From: Myotis daubentonii
Lineage: Eukaryota; Chordata; Mammalia; Chiroptera; Vespertilionidae
Assembly (NCBI RefSeq): GCF_963259705.1
Contig: NC_081847.1
Coordinates: forward strand, 69,709,754 to 69,773,753
DNA length: 64,000 nucleotides
Direction: 5' to 3'
The notes beneath the pieces were generated by a model that saw only the letters and a program-made list of their open reading frames with translations, searched no databases and had not been told where the DNA came from. Made by a program: the position numbers and the translations under genes. Below are positions 1 through 11,139 of the stretch, piece by piece. Position 1 is the first letter of the stretch, and every line of letters begins with the position of its first letter.

Positions 1-82
1 AAACCTACAGTGCACAGGACAGTCCCACAGCTCAGAATTATGCAGCCCAAAATGTTGATAGTGTGGAGGTTGAGAAACCCAG
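1..82 (+). mobile_element. MER5A remnant (hAT-Charlie), 3' end
   Basis: The stretch matches the last 80 bp of the MER5A consensus as I recall it and ends GGTTGAGAAACCCAG, the terminal inverted repeat side. The rest of the element is cut off by the window edge. Confidence 0.8.
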
Positions 83-555
83 TCCTGGGTGAGAAGACCC
101 TGAAGGCAGGCCTTGGGTTTTGTTGTGTTTTTGTTCTTTTTTTCATTTTGGCCTCCCCAACGATGAGCGCAGCATGTGGCACAAAGCAAATACTTGCTGG
201 ATTAAACTTGGGCTGGAGGAGGGGACCTCGGCCACGTAGCATTAAAGCCTACACTGCTTAAGGCCCAGCCCTCCACGGTGTTGCCCTGCCCCTCCCCAGC
301 AGGCTGGACCAGCCTCATAGCCAATATAGGGCGATGGAGGATGGATGAGCAGGAGGAGGGTTGGAGGGGCCCATGGAGAAAACCTGCTGAAAAGCTGCCA
401 AACACCCAGAGGTTGAGGACATGTTGCTGCATATAGTTCACCCGCCTCATTTTTTCCCTTGTCTGTTAACTTCTGTCACTTCTTTATCACCCAGGTAAAT
501 ATGTTATTTTTTAAAATAGGCAAGTTACAGAGGAACAAAATGAGAAATGCGACAA
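83..555. other. no gene seen
   Basis: Unique-looking non-coding sequence with a T-rich run near 120-145. Short open frames here show no family signal. Confidence 0.6.
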
Positions 556-765
556 CTACTGGTTAAGAGTGTGGGCTCAGGAGTCAGAGAGAGCAAGTTG
601 AAATCCCAGCTCTGCCACTTACGAGGCCAGTGAGCCTCTGTTTTCTCATCTGTTAAATGGTTTTCATGAACCCACCTTGTGGGATCGTAGGAAAGAGTAA
701 ATGAGGTTATAGAGACAGAGGGCTTAGCATGGCGCTGGGCTCGTAGGAAGTGTTCAATCTAGAGT
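556..765 (+). mobile_element. MIR SINE
   Basis: Nearly full-length MIR pattern in sense: an AAGAG...GGGCTCAGGAGTC start, the CTCTGCCACTTAC core, then CATCTGTTAAATGG and an AGGAAGTGTTCAAT end. Confidence 0.85.
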
Positions 766-829
766 GACTACATATGTGTGTATGTGTGTAAATTTATATG
801 CATGCATATATTCGTATGTGTCTTTTTAT

Positions 830-1225
830 ATATGAAAGCATTTTTGATTAGCCATAATCCCACCTCCCCTTGGCTACCACTTCAGTGCATATCCTTCCTG
901 ACATATACAGATTTTTAAAAAATACAAATGGCATCTTGCTGTATATATATGCCTTTGTAACCTGTTTCTTTTCACTCGATAATATATTGTGAATGTCTTG
1001 CCATTTCAATAAATATACATCTACATCATCATTTTTTAAGAGCCGCATGCTTCTCCATTGTGTGGCTGGGCCATAATTTATTTAACCAGCCCCCACTGTT
1101 GGACATTTGGGCTGTTTCCAATCCTTTGCGATTACAAACAATTCTGTGATGAACATTCTTGTACACCCATCTCCACGCTCTTGTCCGATGATTTCCTCGG
1201 GGACCACTTGGACATTTTTGGCAGG
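830..1225. mobile_element. old LINE remnant (L1-like, family unresolved)
   Basis: Phrases such as CCATTGTGTGGCTGGGCC, TTGGACATTTGGGCTGTTTCC and TGTGATGAACATTC are typical of ancient antisense L1-type repeats. No coding capacity remains. Confidence 0.55.
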
Positions 1226-2124
1226 AGGCATGTGACCCTGACCAGATTCCTCAAGTAGAAAGCCCTTGGGCCCAGCGAGGAGGGGGCTGGGGGGTCCCTG
1301 GAGAAGGGAGAGGGTGCTGGATGGCTGAGAATTGTTTTGGCTCCTGGAAAGCAGGTTCTGATGTTAAGACTGGACTTCTCTGTAATCGAAAAAGGGGAAG
1401 GCCCCACCTCGTCTTTCTGTTACCGTTGTGGTGCTTGCAAAGTAGGGACCCGGGGATGGGGATTCTGTTATGTGATGGGCAGAGTGACAGACACCAGGCA
1501 GGCGGGAGACACCAGGTGGATGGGTGCCGGCAGACTGATGGATGGGTAGCAGAGGCAGATGGATCCAGGTCAGTGGGCAGACAAGATGATGGGCAGTGAT
1601 GAGCCCGACAGATTCAGGTGGCCAAACAGACGTAGGATGGCCACACAGTGGGGCCCCCAGGAACTAGGGACTAAAATGCTGTAATCACAGACTACAGGGA
1701 GTTTTTGGGACGTGCAGCCAGGCCCCGAGGCCAAGAGGCTCTGAGCTTCTGTCTTCTATCACCGAGCAGCTGTGTTGAGGATTATGCATTTTAGAGTTGA
1801 AAGGGCCTTTGGGGGTTGATGGGCCCAACCATCAATAGATATGTTTATGTAGCTAGATAGATTGACGGGGAACTGAGGCCCAGGGGAAGAAGGGAGCTCG
1901 CCCAGGATACTACAGTGTCTCAGCGGCACACTGAGGCCTTTGCCCCTAGTTCAATCTATTTTCATTTCCATTTTTTCCCAAGAAGCCTCTCACCTGGCTT
2001 GAAAAGAAGGGGACTGGGTTGGGAGATTACAGCACAGCAGGGGAGGGGGACTGGGCGATCTAGAAGAGGCCTGTCATGCATTTCTCTGTCCACCTCCCTC
2101 TGATTTTATTTATACCACACCATA
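1226..2124. other. no gene; degenerate TGGA-rich patch and an old repeat fragment
   Basis: 1480-1610 is a loose GATGGATGGG-like low-complexity tract. 1775-1915 resembles an antisense MIR/L3-type fragment (AACTGAGGCCCAGGGGAAG). Nothing coding is supported. Confidence 0.5.
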
Positions 2125-2126
2125 GA

Positions 2127-2335
2127 GTACTGTTGAGAGCACAGAGCCAGGGCCAAAACTGCCACTTACTTGTGGAGTGATCTTAGGTAAGTTGCCAACC
2201 CCCCTGCCTCAGTTTCCTCATCTATACCTATCTAATAGGTTTGTTAAAATGATTAAATTATTTAATAGAAGTAAAGCATTTAGAACAGTACCTGGCCCAT
2301 CGTCATACACTATAAGTATTAACTGTTATTACGCT
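2127..2335 (+). mobile_element. MIR SINE
   Basis: Sense MIR with CTGCCACTTACTTGTGGAG, CTCAGTTTCCTCATCTATA and a tail ending AGAACAGTACCTGGCCC. Confidence 0.85.
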
Positions 2336-2399
2336 ATTTTACCCTAATTTTTCCTTTGAATTCTGTACGTGTGTGTGTGCATGCTCACTCACACCTACA

Positions 2400-2525
2400 T
2401 AGCAAGCTGTCCCTTTGAAGGCAAAGATCGTGTCTTTCTTATCTTGTTTCCTCCCTCTCCCACCATCAGGGCCCTCTAGCCAGTTGGGCACATAGTAGGT
2501 GCTCAATAAATGTGCCTTGATGAAG
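2400..2525 (+). mobile_element. L2 3' end
   Basis: Sense L2 terminus: GGGCACATAGTAGGTGCTCAATAAATG near 2485-2512, the hallmark of the L2 3' end. Confidence 0.7.
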
Positions 2526-2529
2526 TGGC

Positions 2530-3060
2530 TCACTGGATTATATCTGGTGGAGGGATCAGAGAAGGGTTCACTGGGGAGGTAGCATTTGAGCTGTGTGTTG
2601 ATGTCTGAAATGGCATTGTCACGGCTGGAGGTAGGTGACAGGGCATTCCGGGTAGTGGGGATAGCATGGCCAAAAGGGGAGAAGCTTGGTGAATGTTTGG
2701 GGTGACAGCCAGTGTCTGGTTTGACCACAGCACAGAGTACATAAAGGGAAGGAATGAGAGGCCCAGAAAGGGGAGGGTCAGCTGAATTCAGAAGTGTGCA
2801 ACTCCACGCTGAGGAACGCAGGCAATAGGGAGCTATTGAAGATTGCTGACTAGAGGTGAGCTTTAGGAAGATCATGCTGATGGCACTATTTTAGGATTGA
2901 CTTGAAGGAAAGAAAGGAAGCAGGGAGCAGAGGCAGCTGAAATCATCCAGGAGATAAGTAGAGAATAGGGGCCAGAGGGAAAAGGCGCCAAGGAGATAGG
3001 ATCAAGAGGACTCAGAGCTTGCTGGTGGAGGGAGATGAGGAAGAGGGAGAAGTGAAACAT
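2530..3060 (-). mobile_element. L2 remnant, antisense
   Basis: GA-rich strand with the reverse complement of L2 3' ORF sequence (for example GAGGTAGCATTTGAGCTG and GGGAGCTATTGAAGATTGC). The antisense open frames across it are L2 shadows. Confidence 0.6.
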
Positions 3061-3164
3061 GACCAGGTGTTACGCCTGGATGTCTAGGACAACTGGGGTG
3101 CCATTAACCCAGTTAGGGGAATCTATACTTGGGAAATGTAGGGAAAAGCTGAGATGCTAGTTGA

Positions 3165-3300
3165 GATTATTCATCCATCCAGCATCCTATCTAAGCCATC
3201 CATCCATCCATCCATTTATCCATTTATCCATCCATCATCCAATCCATTCAACCATCATTCGTCCATCATCCAATCCATCCTCCTCATCATCACCCACCCT
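3165..3300 (+). repeat. (ATCC)n-like microsatellite
   Basis: Imperfect CATC/ATCC array with CCATCCATCCATCCATTTATC units. The open frame through it is low complexity. Confidence 0.85.
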
Positions 3301-4079
3301 CGTTTAAACATATATCTACCGACAGTCCACCTCTCCTTCGCCCACCTCCACCCCTCCATCCATTCACCTGTCAGCCACCACCATGTACTACTGCCTTTCT
3401 TTTCATTTTCTTGCTGCCCATCTGCTCACTCTCATTCATGCATGAAGCCACCAACTTAATATCCATCCAAGATACATTTCTTGTGAGCCTACAGTGTTCG
3501 AGGTTCTGCTGAAATCTTGCTGCAAGCATTTGGAGATGCCTGATAATAAATACAGTCATTTGAAAAGCCAATTCTGGGAGGGACCAGAATTATTTTACCT
3601 AGAAGAGAGACATTTGAGAGGAGACTTTATGTCTCTAAAGTAAAGCTATGACAGAAGCCCTGATGGAAGGTGGTCTGCAGATCTGCCTGTTCTGTTCCGA
3701 GGACAGAACAAGAAAATTGGCTGCATGGGCAGCTGGAGGGATTGAGGTTAGCTTGGAGGGAGAATTACCTTACTGATCATCTCTGGTGTCTGAAGTGCCT
3801 ACCTGATCATGTGTTTGGGCTGTAGTGGGATACAAAATCTTGGGTGGTTTAGAGGGAATGGGTGCAGACTGGGGCATTCATGGGGTAGTTAGTGGAGGAC
3901 TTGGGGCTTAGCCTTGAAGAAATGTGGGGGTGGGTGAGTGGAGGAGCAGAGGGACCTTTCGGGGAACAGGACTGTGTAGGCCAAGGAGACAAACCTATGG
4001 CCAGAATGAGCCAGGCTAAAATAGGGCACCCAGGTGATGGGTTAGGAAGAAATAGCCTTAGAAGGAGGGCCCGTCCATT
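3301..4079. other. no gene seen
   Basis: 3830-4060 faintly resembles antisense L2. Otherwise no recognisable feature. Confidence 0.45.
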
Positions 4080-4625
4080 CTCCTCACTCAGCTCCCATCT
4101 CTTCAGAAGCCAGCATTTCTCTCTGAGCCGATCTCTTACACAGCGGTGCCCCCTCCCATTTAGCCTTGGTCTCCTCACTGAACCCATGTTCTCTCCTCCG
4201 AGCCTTTGTGCCCTCAAGACCCCCACTCTCCCCACAAATCCCAGGCCCCCTGCTGAGCCCCTGCCACACTTCCACTCTCTCACAAAGCCCACACCTCTTC
4301 TCTGAGGCCCCTCTCCTTGTGGTCCTCTTTTCTCATGGTGGGGAGCCACCATTCCCCAGAATCCCCAACAGAGCTCTTGCTCCCCTTTACAAGAGCCCTG
4401 GGCCCCTGCAGAGCCCCTAAACTCCCCCCCCCCCCCCACACACACACAAGCCTCCTCTCAGAGCACCCGCCTGGCCCCTTTCTGGGAAACACTTCCCTTC
4501 CAGCGCCCCTGCTCCCACAGAGGCTGTCTCTTCTCTGAGCCCTCATCTCTCTGAGCCGAGTTCCCTCACGGAGCTCTCCTCCCTCCTGCGTGCCCCAGGC
4601 CCCTTGCAGAGCCTCATGCCACCCT
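4080..4625. repeat. diverged CT-rich tandem-like tract
   Basis: A C/T-rich stretch in which CTCTGAGCC- or GAGCCCCT-like cores recur about every 25-45 bp. The degree of repetition was judged by eye. Long open frames on both strands reflect composition only. Confidence 0.5.
4423..4449 (+). repeat. poly(C) followed by (CA)n
   Basis: About 15 consecutive C residues run straight into a short CA repeat. Confidence 0.9.
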
Positions 4626-5264
4626 GGTCCCAGGGACCAGACCTTGCTGTTCCTCAGGTGCTGTCAGCCAGCAGGCCATGGCTCCAGCTCTAAAGCCACC
4701 CATGCGTCTCTCCATCAACCCATTCATCCCCCAAGACTCTCCTGGCAGCCTGCTCTCTATCCCGGGGGGCCTTTGGGACGGGCAGATGCATTGGTCCCCA
4801 AGTGGGCTGGACTGGGGGGTGGAGACCAGCAGCTTTGGCAGCTTGGTTCCCCTTGTGGGCTGGGAGAAGCTGGAGACTCGCCGCTTCTGGGTTAGGAAAA
4901 CAATCACAAATTAGAGAAAATGCTTTGGGAAATTGCTCTGCTGCGTGAGAGGGAGGCCGCCTCCGGAGGGAAGGAAAGGTGCTCCTGAGCCAGCAATTGC
5001 TCCCCGTGGCCTCACCCATCCACTCTAAACCATCTGCTTGGCATTCGAGGCCCCATCATCCGACATGGTCACCCGCCGAGCCCCGATACACCTGCTCCAG
5101 CTCAGCCATTGCTCTCAGGGTCTCTCCTGCCTGCGGAGCTTTGCTCAGCTGGGCTGCGCGCTTCCATCCTTTTGGTCTGAGAGCCCCCTTTCAGCCCTTC
5201 AGGAGCCACTGTGACCTGTCTTGTTTCTTTGAAGGTCCCTCCAGGACAGGAGCCACCTCTTACA
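4626..5264. other. no gene seen
   Basis: GC-moderate non-coding DNA. The frames here show no protein family features. Confidence 0.5.
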
Positions 5265-5430
5265 CCAACGTCGGACAGATCTGGGCACCGATCCTCACCT
5301 GATACATATTGGCTAGGTGGCCTTGGGCAGATCCCTTTGACTTTCTGAGTCTGTTTCTTCATCTGAGTTGTTTCTGGGAACAAATGAGGTCGTGGGCACA
5401 CAGTGTCCTGCTCAGAGTAGGCATGAAATT
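5265..5430 (+). mobile_element. MIR SINE fragment
   Basis: Sense MIR-like text: GGTGGCCTTGGGCAGATCC, CTGAGTCTGTTTCTTCATC and a CTCAGAGTAGGCATG end. Confidence 0.65.
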
Positions 5431-5694
5431 TATGAAGTTGCCCGCCCCGCTTGGCAGACAGATCAGAATGTTGGGCTGCGAGAGCCAGCATTTACCTATG
5501 AACATCACTTTCCAGCAGTGTCCCCACCTGCCTGTCCACTAGGCCCCCACTAAGAAGATACACAAAGAGGCCGAATGAGTTTCAGGGCAAGCCCTTGGGT
5601 TCCTGATACAAGAAGATGCAGCAATAAAAGTTGGATTTTTATGAGTCTGGCCATCAGGCAAGATTCAAGCCAGACCATCTCCTGTCAGGAGTTA

Positions 5695-5945
5695 GGATAG
5701 TAGCCAAGAGCTTGGATTCTCCAGCCAGACTGCCTGGGTTCAAGTTCCTCTGCTGCCCCTGCCTCGTTGTCTAACCTCACGCAAGTTGCTTAACCACCTC
5801 AGTTTCCTAATCTATAAAATGGGGATAATCATCACAGTACCTGCTTCACAGGGTTGTGGTGACAATTACATGAAGTAATATTTAGGAAATGCTTTAGAAC
5901 AGTGCCTGGCAACTAGTAAACCCCATAAAAGTATTTGTCAAATAA
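5695..5945 (+). mobile_element. MIR SINE, nearly full length
   Basis: Contains AAGAGCTTGGATTC, CTGCCTGGGTTCAAGTTCC, CTCAGTTTCCTAATCTATAA and AGAACAGTGCCTGGCAAC in the MIR order. Confidence 0.9.
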
Positions 5946-6387
5946 AATTGATGAGAGATTTGGGTCACAGGAGTAGAAAGCAGGGGAGCTCAAGCAAGAT
6001 AAGAAACAGGCTTTCAGATTTGGGATTTTACAGAGCTAGAGTCCAGCTAGCTGCCCGTCAAATTGGCCTCATTTTGAATAAGGAGAGCATGGAATGTTGT
6101 CAAAGTAAAAAATGCTTTTTTCTGGAGGCCACTAGGGTGCCTCATTTGGAGAGGGAGGGGCCCAGCGAGGTTGCACACAGAGGCAGCCTCTGCACAGAGC
6201 GGCAGGGAAAGGATCCGGGGTTCTCAGAGCCCCCACAGTTCTCACCTGCCCTTTCTCTGTCCCTGCGGAGCTCCTGGCATTAACCGTTCTCTCCCTGTCA
6301 ATGAAAGTGAGGCCGATTGCTGAAAGGGGACCAAGACACTTTGTCAGGGGGTCTCAGAGTATTCCTCCCACAGTCCGGCAGAGCAGG

Positions 6388-6390
<3 letters not shown>

Positions 6391-6438
<48 letters not shown>
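6391..6438 (+). repeat. (TG)24 microsatellite
   Basis: Uninterrupted TG dinucleotides over 48 bp. Good candidate for a length-variable marker. Confidence 0.97.
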
Positions 6439-6439
<1 letters not shown>

Positions 6440-6739
6440 AGGGGGTGTCCTGGAAACCCCTCCACAACCTCAGCGGATCTAGAACTAGCCCTGTTCCTGA
6501 GTGTCTGCTCTGTGTCCAGCAAGGTGCCAGGAGGGTACAGTGGAATGAACATGGTCCTTGCCATTGAGGAACTTGGGAGAAATAGCCAATTCCTGGAGTC
6601 CCTCTTCTCCTTGGGCCTCAGTTTCCTCATTTGTCCTCTTCCTTTTTGCCAGGTGGTCCTTCCACCTGCCCTTTCCCTTCTCCTCCCAAGGTGCCTCTCC
6701 AAGCAGAGGATGAGAGGGGCCCCATAGCGGAGGGAGAGT

Positions 6740-6910
6740 TTGTACAAACTGGGGGCATGACTGGAACTTCTGATTGGCTGGTCAGACCCATTCTTTTCCC
6801 TGGTTGCCATAGCAGCCATTTCCTGGAGTTGTCAGTGATGAAACTCATAACATTGTTTTCAAATAATCCGTGTAATTGAAACAACAATTGAGCTGTTAAC
6901 TCGTCTCTCA
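6740..6910. promoter_or_regulatory. candidate non-coding regulatory element with CCAAT and RFX-like motifs
   Basis: Repeat-free patch with an inverted CCAAT core (CTGATTGGCTGG, about 6770-6781) and an RFX X-box-like GTTGCCATAGCAGC (6803-6816, one mismatch to GTNRCC-RGYAAC), followed by an AT-rich part with AACAATTG SOX-like sites. A regulatory function is inferred from motif content alone. Confidence 0.35.
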
Positions 6911-7984
6911 CATCCAGGCTAGGACAGATCCTCCTCTCCGAACACCCACCCCAGGACCCTCCCCACCTTCTCTCTGAGCTCAGCTCCAGCCCCTTCCTTG
7001 GGTTGGAGGGGGAAAGAGGAGGTGGCTTAATTATAGAATCCTAGAAACTCAGGCCCCCAGAGCTGAACCAGAACTTAGAAACCAGAAACCCCCTCCTTTT
7101 GCAACCAGCGGTGCAGAGAAGGAAGGGGCTTCATCAGGGTGGCACAGTAAGGAGCCAGCTGACTAGAACATGCAGTTCTATTTCTCCGTAGAAGTTGGAG
7201 TTGATGTGTTGCCTTGACGGGTTGGTAGAAAACCATAGAGCTGCTCCCTTCTAAGGACTTGATCTTGTTAAATCCTTACCCCATTTTATAGGTGAATAAA
7301 CCGAGGCCCTGAGAGGTTAAGTCTAATAGTAGTGTCTTTATAACTGCTCTGAAAATACCTGTTGAATGGATGGATCTCAAAGAGCAGAGACCACCTTTTT
7401 CTCTCTTTATGTCCCCTTTTCTCCAACCAGGAACTGAGGCCTGTTTTTTTCAGAGTTCTTCCTGGAAGAGGGGATGTGGGCAATTTGGGGTCATGTGGCT
7501 AGAGAAAGAAGAGGAGGGATTCCTGGAGGAGATATGAGAGGGAATGAATTCCAAAGTACTGATCCCACTGACCTCTAGCTTGGGTCGGAGGTTGCATAGT
7601 CAGAGGCATAAAATGTGAACAATGCAGATCCCTGCCCAGTCCTTCTCCTGGGGGGGTTGAAAAATGAAAGAAGCAGGGCCCCTCCTACGAGTACATGTCT
7701 CCGTGCACACTGCACACGTGGAAATGCAGGTCTGCACAGACAGCTCCCTGGAGTGGCAGCGCCACAGAGGATAAAAGCATTCTTTAAAAACTGCCTGGTC
7801 GCTGTCCAAGGTACTCGCTGGGTCCGCAGATTGTGTGGGTGGCAGGGACGGCAGGTGTTTGCTAGGATTGGGGGTGGGAGCAGTCCTTTTAATGTGAGAC
7901 TGGGTGATGGTGGCAAGAGGTTGGCTTTCTTCCCTGGATTCTAGAGTGTTGGAACCACTAAGGGCTAAGGTTCTTGGCAATCAT
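6911..7984. other. no gene; small antisense MIR fragment
   Basis: 7265-7325 (CCATTTTATAGGTGAATAAACC) is an antisense MIR fragment. 7020-7160 is an old, unresolved repeat-like patch. No coding signal. Confidence 0.5.
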
Positions 7985-8530
7985 CTACTCTCCCTCATTC
8001 ATTCATTCTTGTTTATGCAACATTTATTGAGCGCCTACTTGATGCCAGGCACTGTGTGGGCCATGAGGGTTTAAGGACTAGGTAGACCTGGTCTCTATCT
8101 TCAAGGACCCTTGCAGTCTACAGGACTGAAACATACACACACACCACACTCACACACACACACATGCGTGCGCCCATGCCCACGCACCAGTGGCCACCAG
8201 TCTTCCAGAGGGTTAGAGGGTGGTCGATACTAAGGGAGCACAGAGAGTGATTGACTCTGCCTGCAGGAATAAGAAAGGTATCCTGGAACAAATGGCTTGG
8301 GCTCAGTTTTGAAGGATGAATAGGAGTTCTCCAGGTGGATAATGAAGGAGAATAACACGTCAGAGTGGACAGTGTAAGCAAAGACAGGGAAATCCTCATG
8401 GTTAGAGAACAGTGAGAAGTTCTGTGTGGCTCCAGTGTTGACTGCCTTTGAGGAGACCAGGTTATGGAGAGACACTAACTTGCTCAAGGTGGCACTTTGA
8501 GTTGGGGCACAGTTAGGACTGAAACACAAG
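7985..8530 (-). mobile_element. L2 remnant, antisense
   Basis: Starts CATTCATTCATTCTTG...ACATTTATTGAGCGCCTAC...GCCAGGCACTGTG, the reverse complement of the L2 3' end, and continues with TTTGAAGGATGAATAGGAGT. A CA repeat sits inside. Confidence 0.8.
8131..8164 (+). repeat. (CA)n microsatellite, interrupted
   Basis: Short CA array broken by ACCACACT, within the L2 remnant. Confidence 0.85.
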
Positions 8531-8599
8531 ATAACTTTGTCAGAAAATCAGTAAGATTTTTTTAATCAAAATATTTTTTAAAAAAACAGATTTCTTTCT

Positions 8600-8720
8600 A
8601 GTCCAAACTGCCCATTTTTCAGATAGGAAAACAGAGGGCCAGAGATGTTCAGTGCTGTGCCCGGGATGTGGCAGAGTGGGATGTGAAGTCTGGTCTATCT
8701 GACATCAAAGCCTACACTAT
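8600..8720 (-). mobile_element. MIR fragment, antisense
   Basis: CATTTTTCAGATAGGAAAACAG followed by GGCAGAGTGGGATG matches the reverse complement of the MIR core. Confidence 0.6.
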
Positions 8721-8879
8721 CCTCGTGGCACCAAAGCTGGGAGCAGGGTGAGCTGGAGAGCAGAGGGCTCTGGCGAGGACAGGCTGCCCAGTGGGACCAT
8801 GAGGTGGGACAGGCAGCCTGGCCAGCTTCCTGTCACATTGTTGGCACTCAGCACCTGCACAGGAGGAGCACGGCTCCAG

Positions 8880-9015
8880 CAGGCAGGCTCTTGGCTGGAG
8901 TGGACCTGCGTCCTGCTTGCAGTCCTGCCCCTGATTCTCGGAGTGACCTTGAGCAAGACACACTCTCTCCAGGCCTTAATTTCCACAATTATCTGTATCA
9001 TAGGGGCATCTTCCA
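8880..9015 (+). mobile_element. MIR fragment
   Basis: Sense MIR-like GAGTGACCTTGAGCAAGAC and CCTTAATTTCCACAATTATC. Confidence 0.55.
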
Positions 9016-9030
9016 TGCCTACTCTCTGGG

Positions 9031-9243
9031 GCAGTTGTTCTTAATTGGGGGGGGGGTTTGACAATTTGGGCCCTGGAGGACATTTGGCAGTGTCTGGACA
9101 CAGTTTGGATTGCCACAATTGGGGGCAGGTGTGCTACTGGCAGTTAGTGGGAGAGGCCAGGGGTGCTGCTGACCACCTTACCGGGCACAGATCAGGCCCA
9201 CCACAGCATTATCCAGTCACAGTGTCCATGGTGCCGAGAGGAG
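9031..9243 (+). mobile_element. MER5A (hAT-Charlie MITE)
   Basis: Near full-length MER5A order: GGACATTTGGCAGTGTCTGG, CTACTGGCAGTTAGTGGG, GGCCAGGGGTGCTGCTGA. Confidence 0.85.
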
Positions 9244-9309
9244 AGCCTGGCAGTCTGAGCCCTGTTTGTGAAGATCAAATGAGGGCTGTGCAGAGGTGCC
9301 CTCATGCTG

Positions 9310-9475
9310 GAACATAGAGAAGCAGAGTGGCCTTGATGTCAGGTGGACTGGCTGTGCCAAGAGGTACTTAACCTCTCTGAGCCTTGGTTGCTTTGTCACT
9401 GGAACAGGGCAATAGTAATAGCACCCATTCAGGAGAGCGTTGAGAGGGTGTGATGAGATATCACATATGCAGATG
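9310..9475 (+). mobile_element. MIR fragment
   Basis: TACTTAACCTCTCTGAGCC and ACAGGGCAATAGTAATAGC match the MIR middle. Confidence 0.65.
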
Positions 9476-9544
9476 GAGAACAAGGCAGCGCCACAGGCCT
9501 GGGGACCCCCACTGGTAGCCCCTCTGCTGCAAATGGGAGCTATG

Positions 9545-9765
9545 AGCCTTTAAGCACAAACTCCAGAGCCAGCTCTGCCACTCAGAACTATTGGATCTCA
9601 GACAATGTACTTACCCTCTCTGTGCCTTAATTTCTTATCTGTGTTATAAATGGTACCCACCATATAGGCGCGGTGGGAAGATGTAAAATGAGTTGACAGA
9701 TTTAAAGCATTAGAGTGGCACAGAATAAGTGCTATATAGATGTTAGCTACTATTGCTATTATTGA
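9545..9765 (+). mobile_element. MIR SINE
   Basis: CAGAGCCAGCTCTGCCACTC, CTCTGTGCCTTAATTTC and CAGAATAAGTGCTATATAGA in order. Followed by a short (TTA)n, then the Helitron fragment. Confidence 0.8.
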
Positions 9766-9782
9766 TTATTATTATTATTATT

Positions 9783-10077
9783 ACTAGAAGCCCAGTGCAT
9801 GAAATTTGTGTGGCGGGGGGGCGGGGGGCAGGGTCCCTCAGCCAGGCCTGCAATGAAGCCAGCATTCCTTGTCCCAGCCTCCGGCCCGAGGCCCCTCCTC
9901 TCCCTCCACATGGCCAGGGCCCCCCCCCCTCCCTCTGCATGGCTGGGGCCCCTCCCCTCCCTCTATGCGGCCAGGGCGCGGATGCCACCAGCGTCCCGCC
10001 CCGGCCACTATGGGTGCCGCCATCTTTATCACAGAGTGACAGTTAATTTACATATTACTTTTTTATTAGATGGGATT
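9783..10077 (+). mobile_element. HeliBat-type non-autonomous Helitron fragment
   Basis: The left end reads ACTAGAAGCCCAGTGCATGA then AATTTGTGTGGCGGGGGG and GGGTCCCTCAGCCAGGCCTG, close to the HeliBat 5' consensus as I recall it. The right end CATATTACTTTTTTATTAGA resembles the HeliBat terminus. Helitrons are rolling-circle transposons, and this family expanded in vespertilionid bats. No Rep/helicase coding sequence is present. Exact ends are approximate. Confidence 0.75.
9890..9978 (+). repeat. three-copy 28-30 bp minisatellite inside the Helitron
   Basis: Three imperfect units of the form CCCCTCCCCTCCCTCTRYRYGGC with a CAGGGC ending follow each other. Tandem repeats inside HeliBat elements are typical of the family. 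Confidence 0.75.
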
Positions 10078-10390
10078 GATTCTGTCTTGAACAAGGCACT
10101 CACACAAGTTGCCTTAGACACTGGCCTCTCCAGATGCCATCTCTCTATAGCTCTCGGCCAGTCCTTCCCCCAACCTCATGTATTCCATCTCCGCCCTCAC
10201 CCTTCTCTCCCATTGAGTCGGCCAGAGCTGGAGATAGCACCAGAACTGAATTCATAGGGAGGGGACATGTGAGCACCTACACCTCACTCTTAACTCAGGC
10301 CCCATCACACCAGCTCTCAGCCCCAAACATTCATGTCCTGAGCCCTGGCCCACCTGGATTAGCCCTTGGGTAACCCTTCAGAGAATAAAG

Positions 10391-10570
10391 TCTCAGCACT
10401 ATTGACATTTGGGCTCAGGAAATTCTTTGCTGGGGAGGGCTTTTCTGTGCATTACAACATGTTTACCAGCATCTTTGGCCTCTTCCCACTAGATACCAAG
10501 AGCTTCCCTCCTTCAGTTGAACCAACCAAAACTGTGTCCAGATATTGCCAAATGTCCCCTGTTCTAGAAC
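10391..10570 (-). mobile_element. MER5A, antisense
   Basis: Reverse-complement MER5A pattern: CACTATTGACATTTGGGC, CCACTAGATACCAAGAGC, ATTGCCAAATGTCCCCTG. Confidence 0.8.
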
Positions 10571-10577
10571 TTGGCTA

Positions 10578-11139
10578 TCCCATGTCCATTTCTGTCTTAC
10601 GGTGTCCTGTCTGAGAAGCTTTTTAAACCTAATGAATGCCCTCAAGTTGGGCCCCCCTGATGCTACCCTCCACTCTATCCCATTTTCTTATCTAGTTTCC
10701 AACCTCTGACCCATTCTCAAAACCAGTTGGCCACGAGCATCAGGCCCAACTGCCGACCTTTCAGCCCTAACCAGAAACCCTGAATCATAACCTTAAATCC
10801 AAAACTTGGATCTCTTCCCCAAACTCAAGCCTTCGTTCAGTCCTCATCCTAAACCCTTGCCTTGTTTCAGAACTTCAGATTCATTAACGTCAAACAGAAT
10901 TCTAAATCCAAAGGTTAGCCCCAAAGGAAACCTACACTTCCAGATCCAGCACCAGCTCCTAATCTCCATCCCTGTCCCTTCTGGTCTGTGGAGATCCCTG
11001 GGCTCAGCCTTCCTGCCTCCTCTCCTCCAAGGTAGCCCCAGGTCCCCCGGGAGAGGCAGGAAGGGCCTCGAGGAGGCCACTCTGCTTATCTCATCACCCC
11101 TCCTTCACACCACCCCAGGCAACCCATCTGGAAGTCTAT
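10578..11139. other. no gene seen
   Basis: C-rich non-coding DNA with many AACCC/AAACCT-like words between 10720 and 10930. Possibly a diverged repeat, family not recognised. Confidence 0.45.

Noticed and set aside
3165..3300. CRISPR-like regular repeats
   Set aside because: Simple ATCC microsatellite without spacers, in a mammalian genome.
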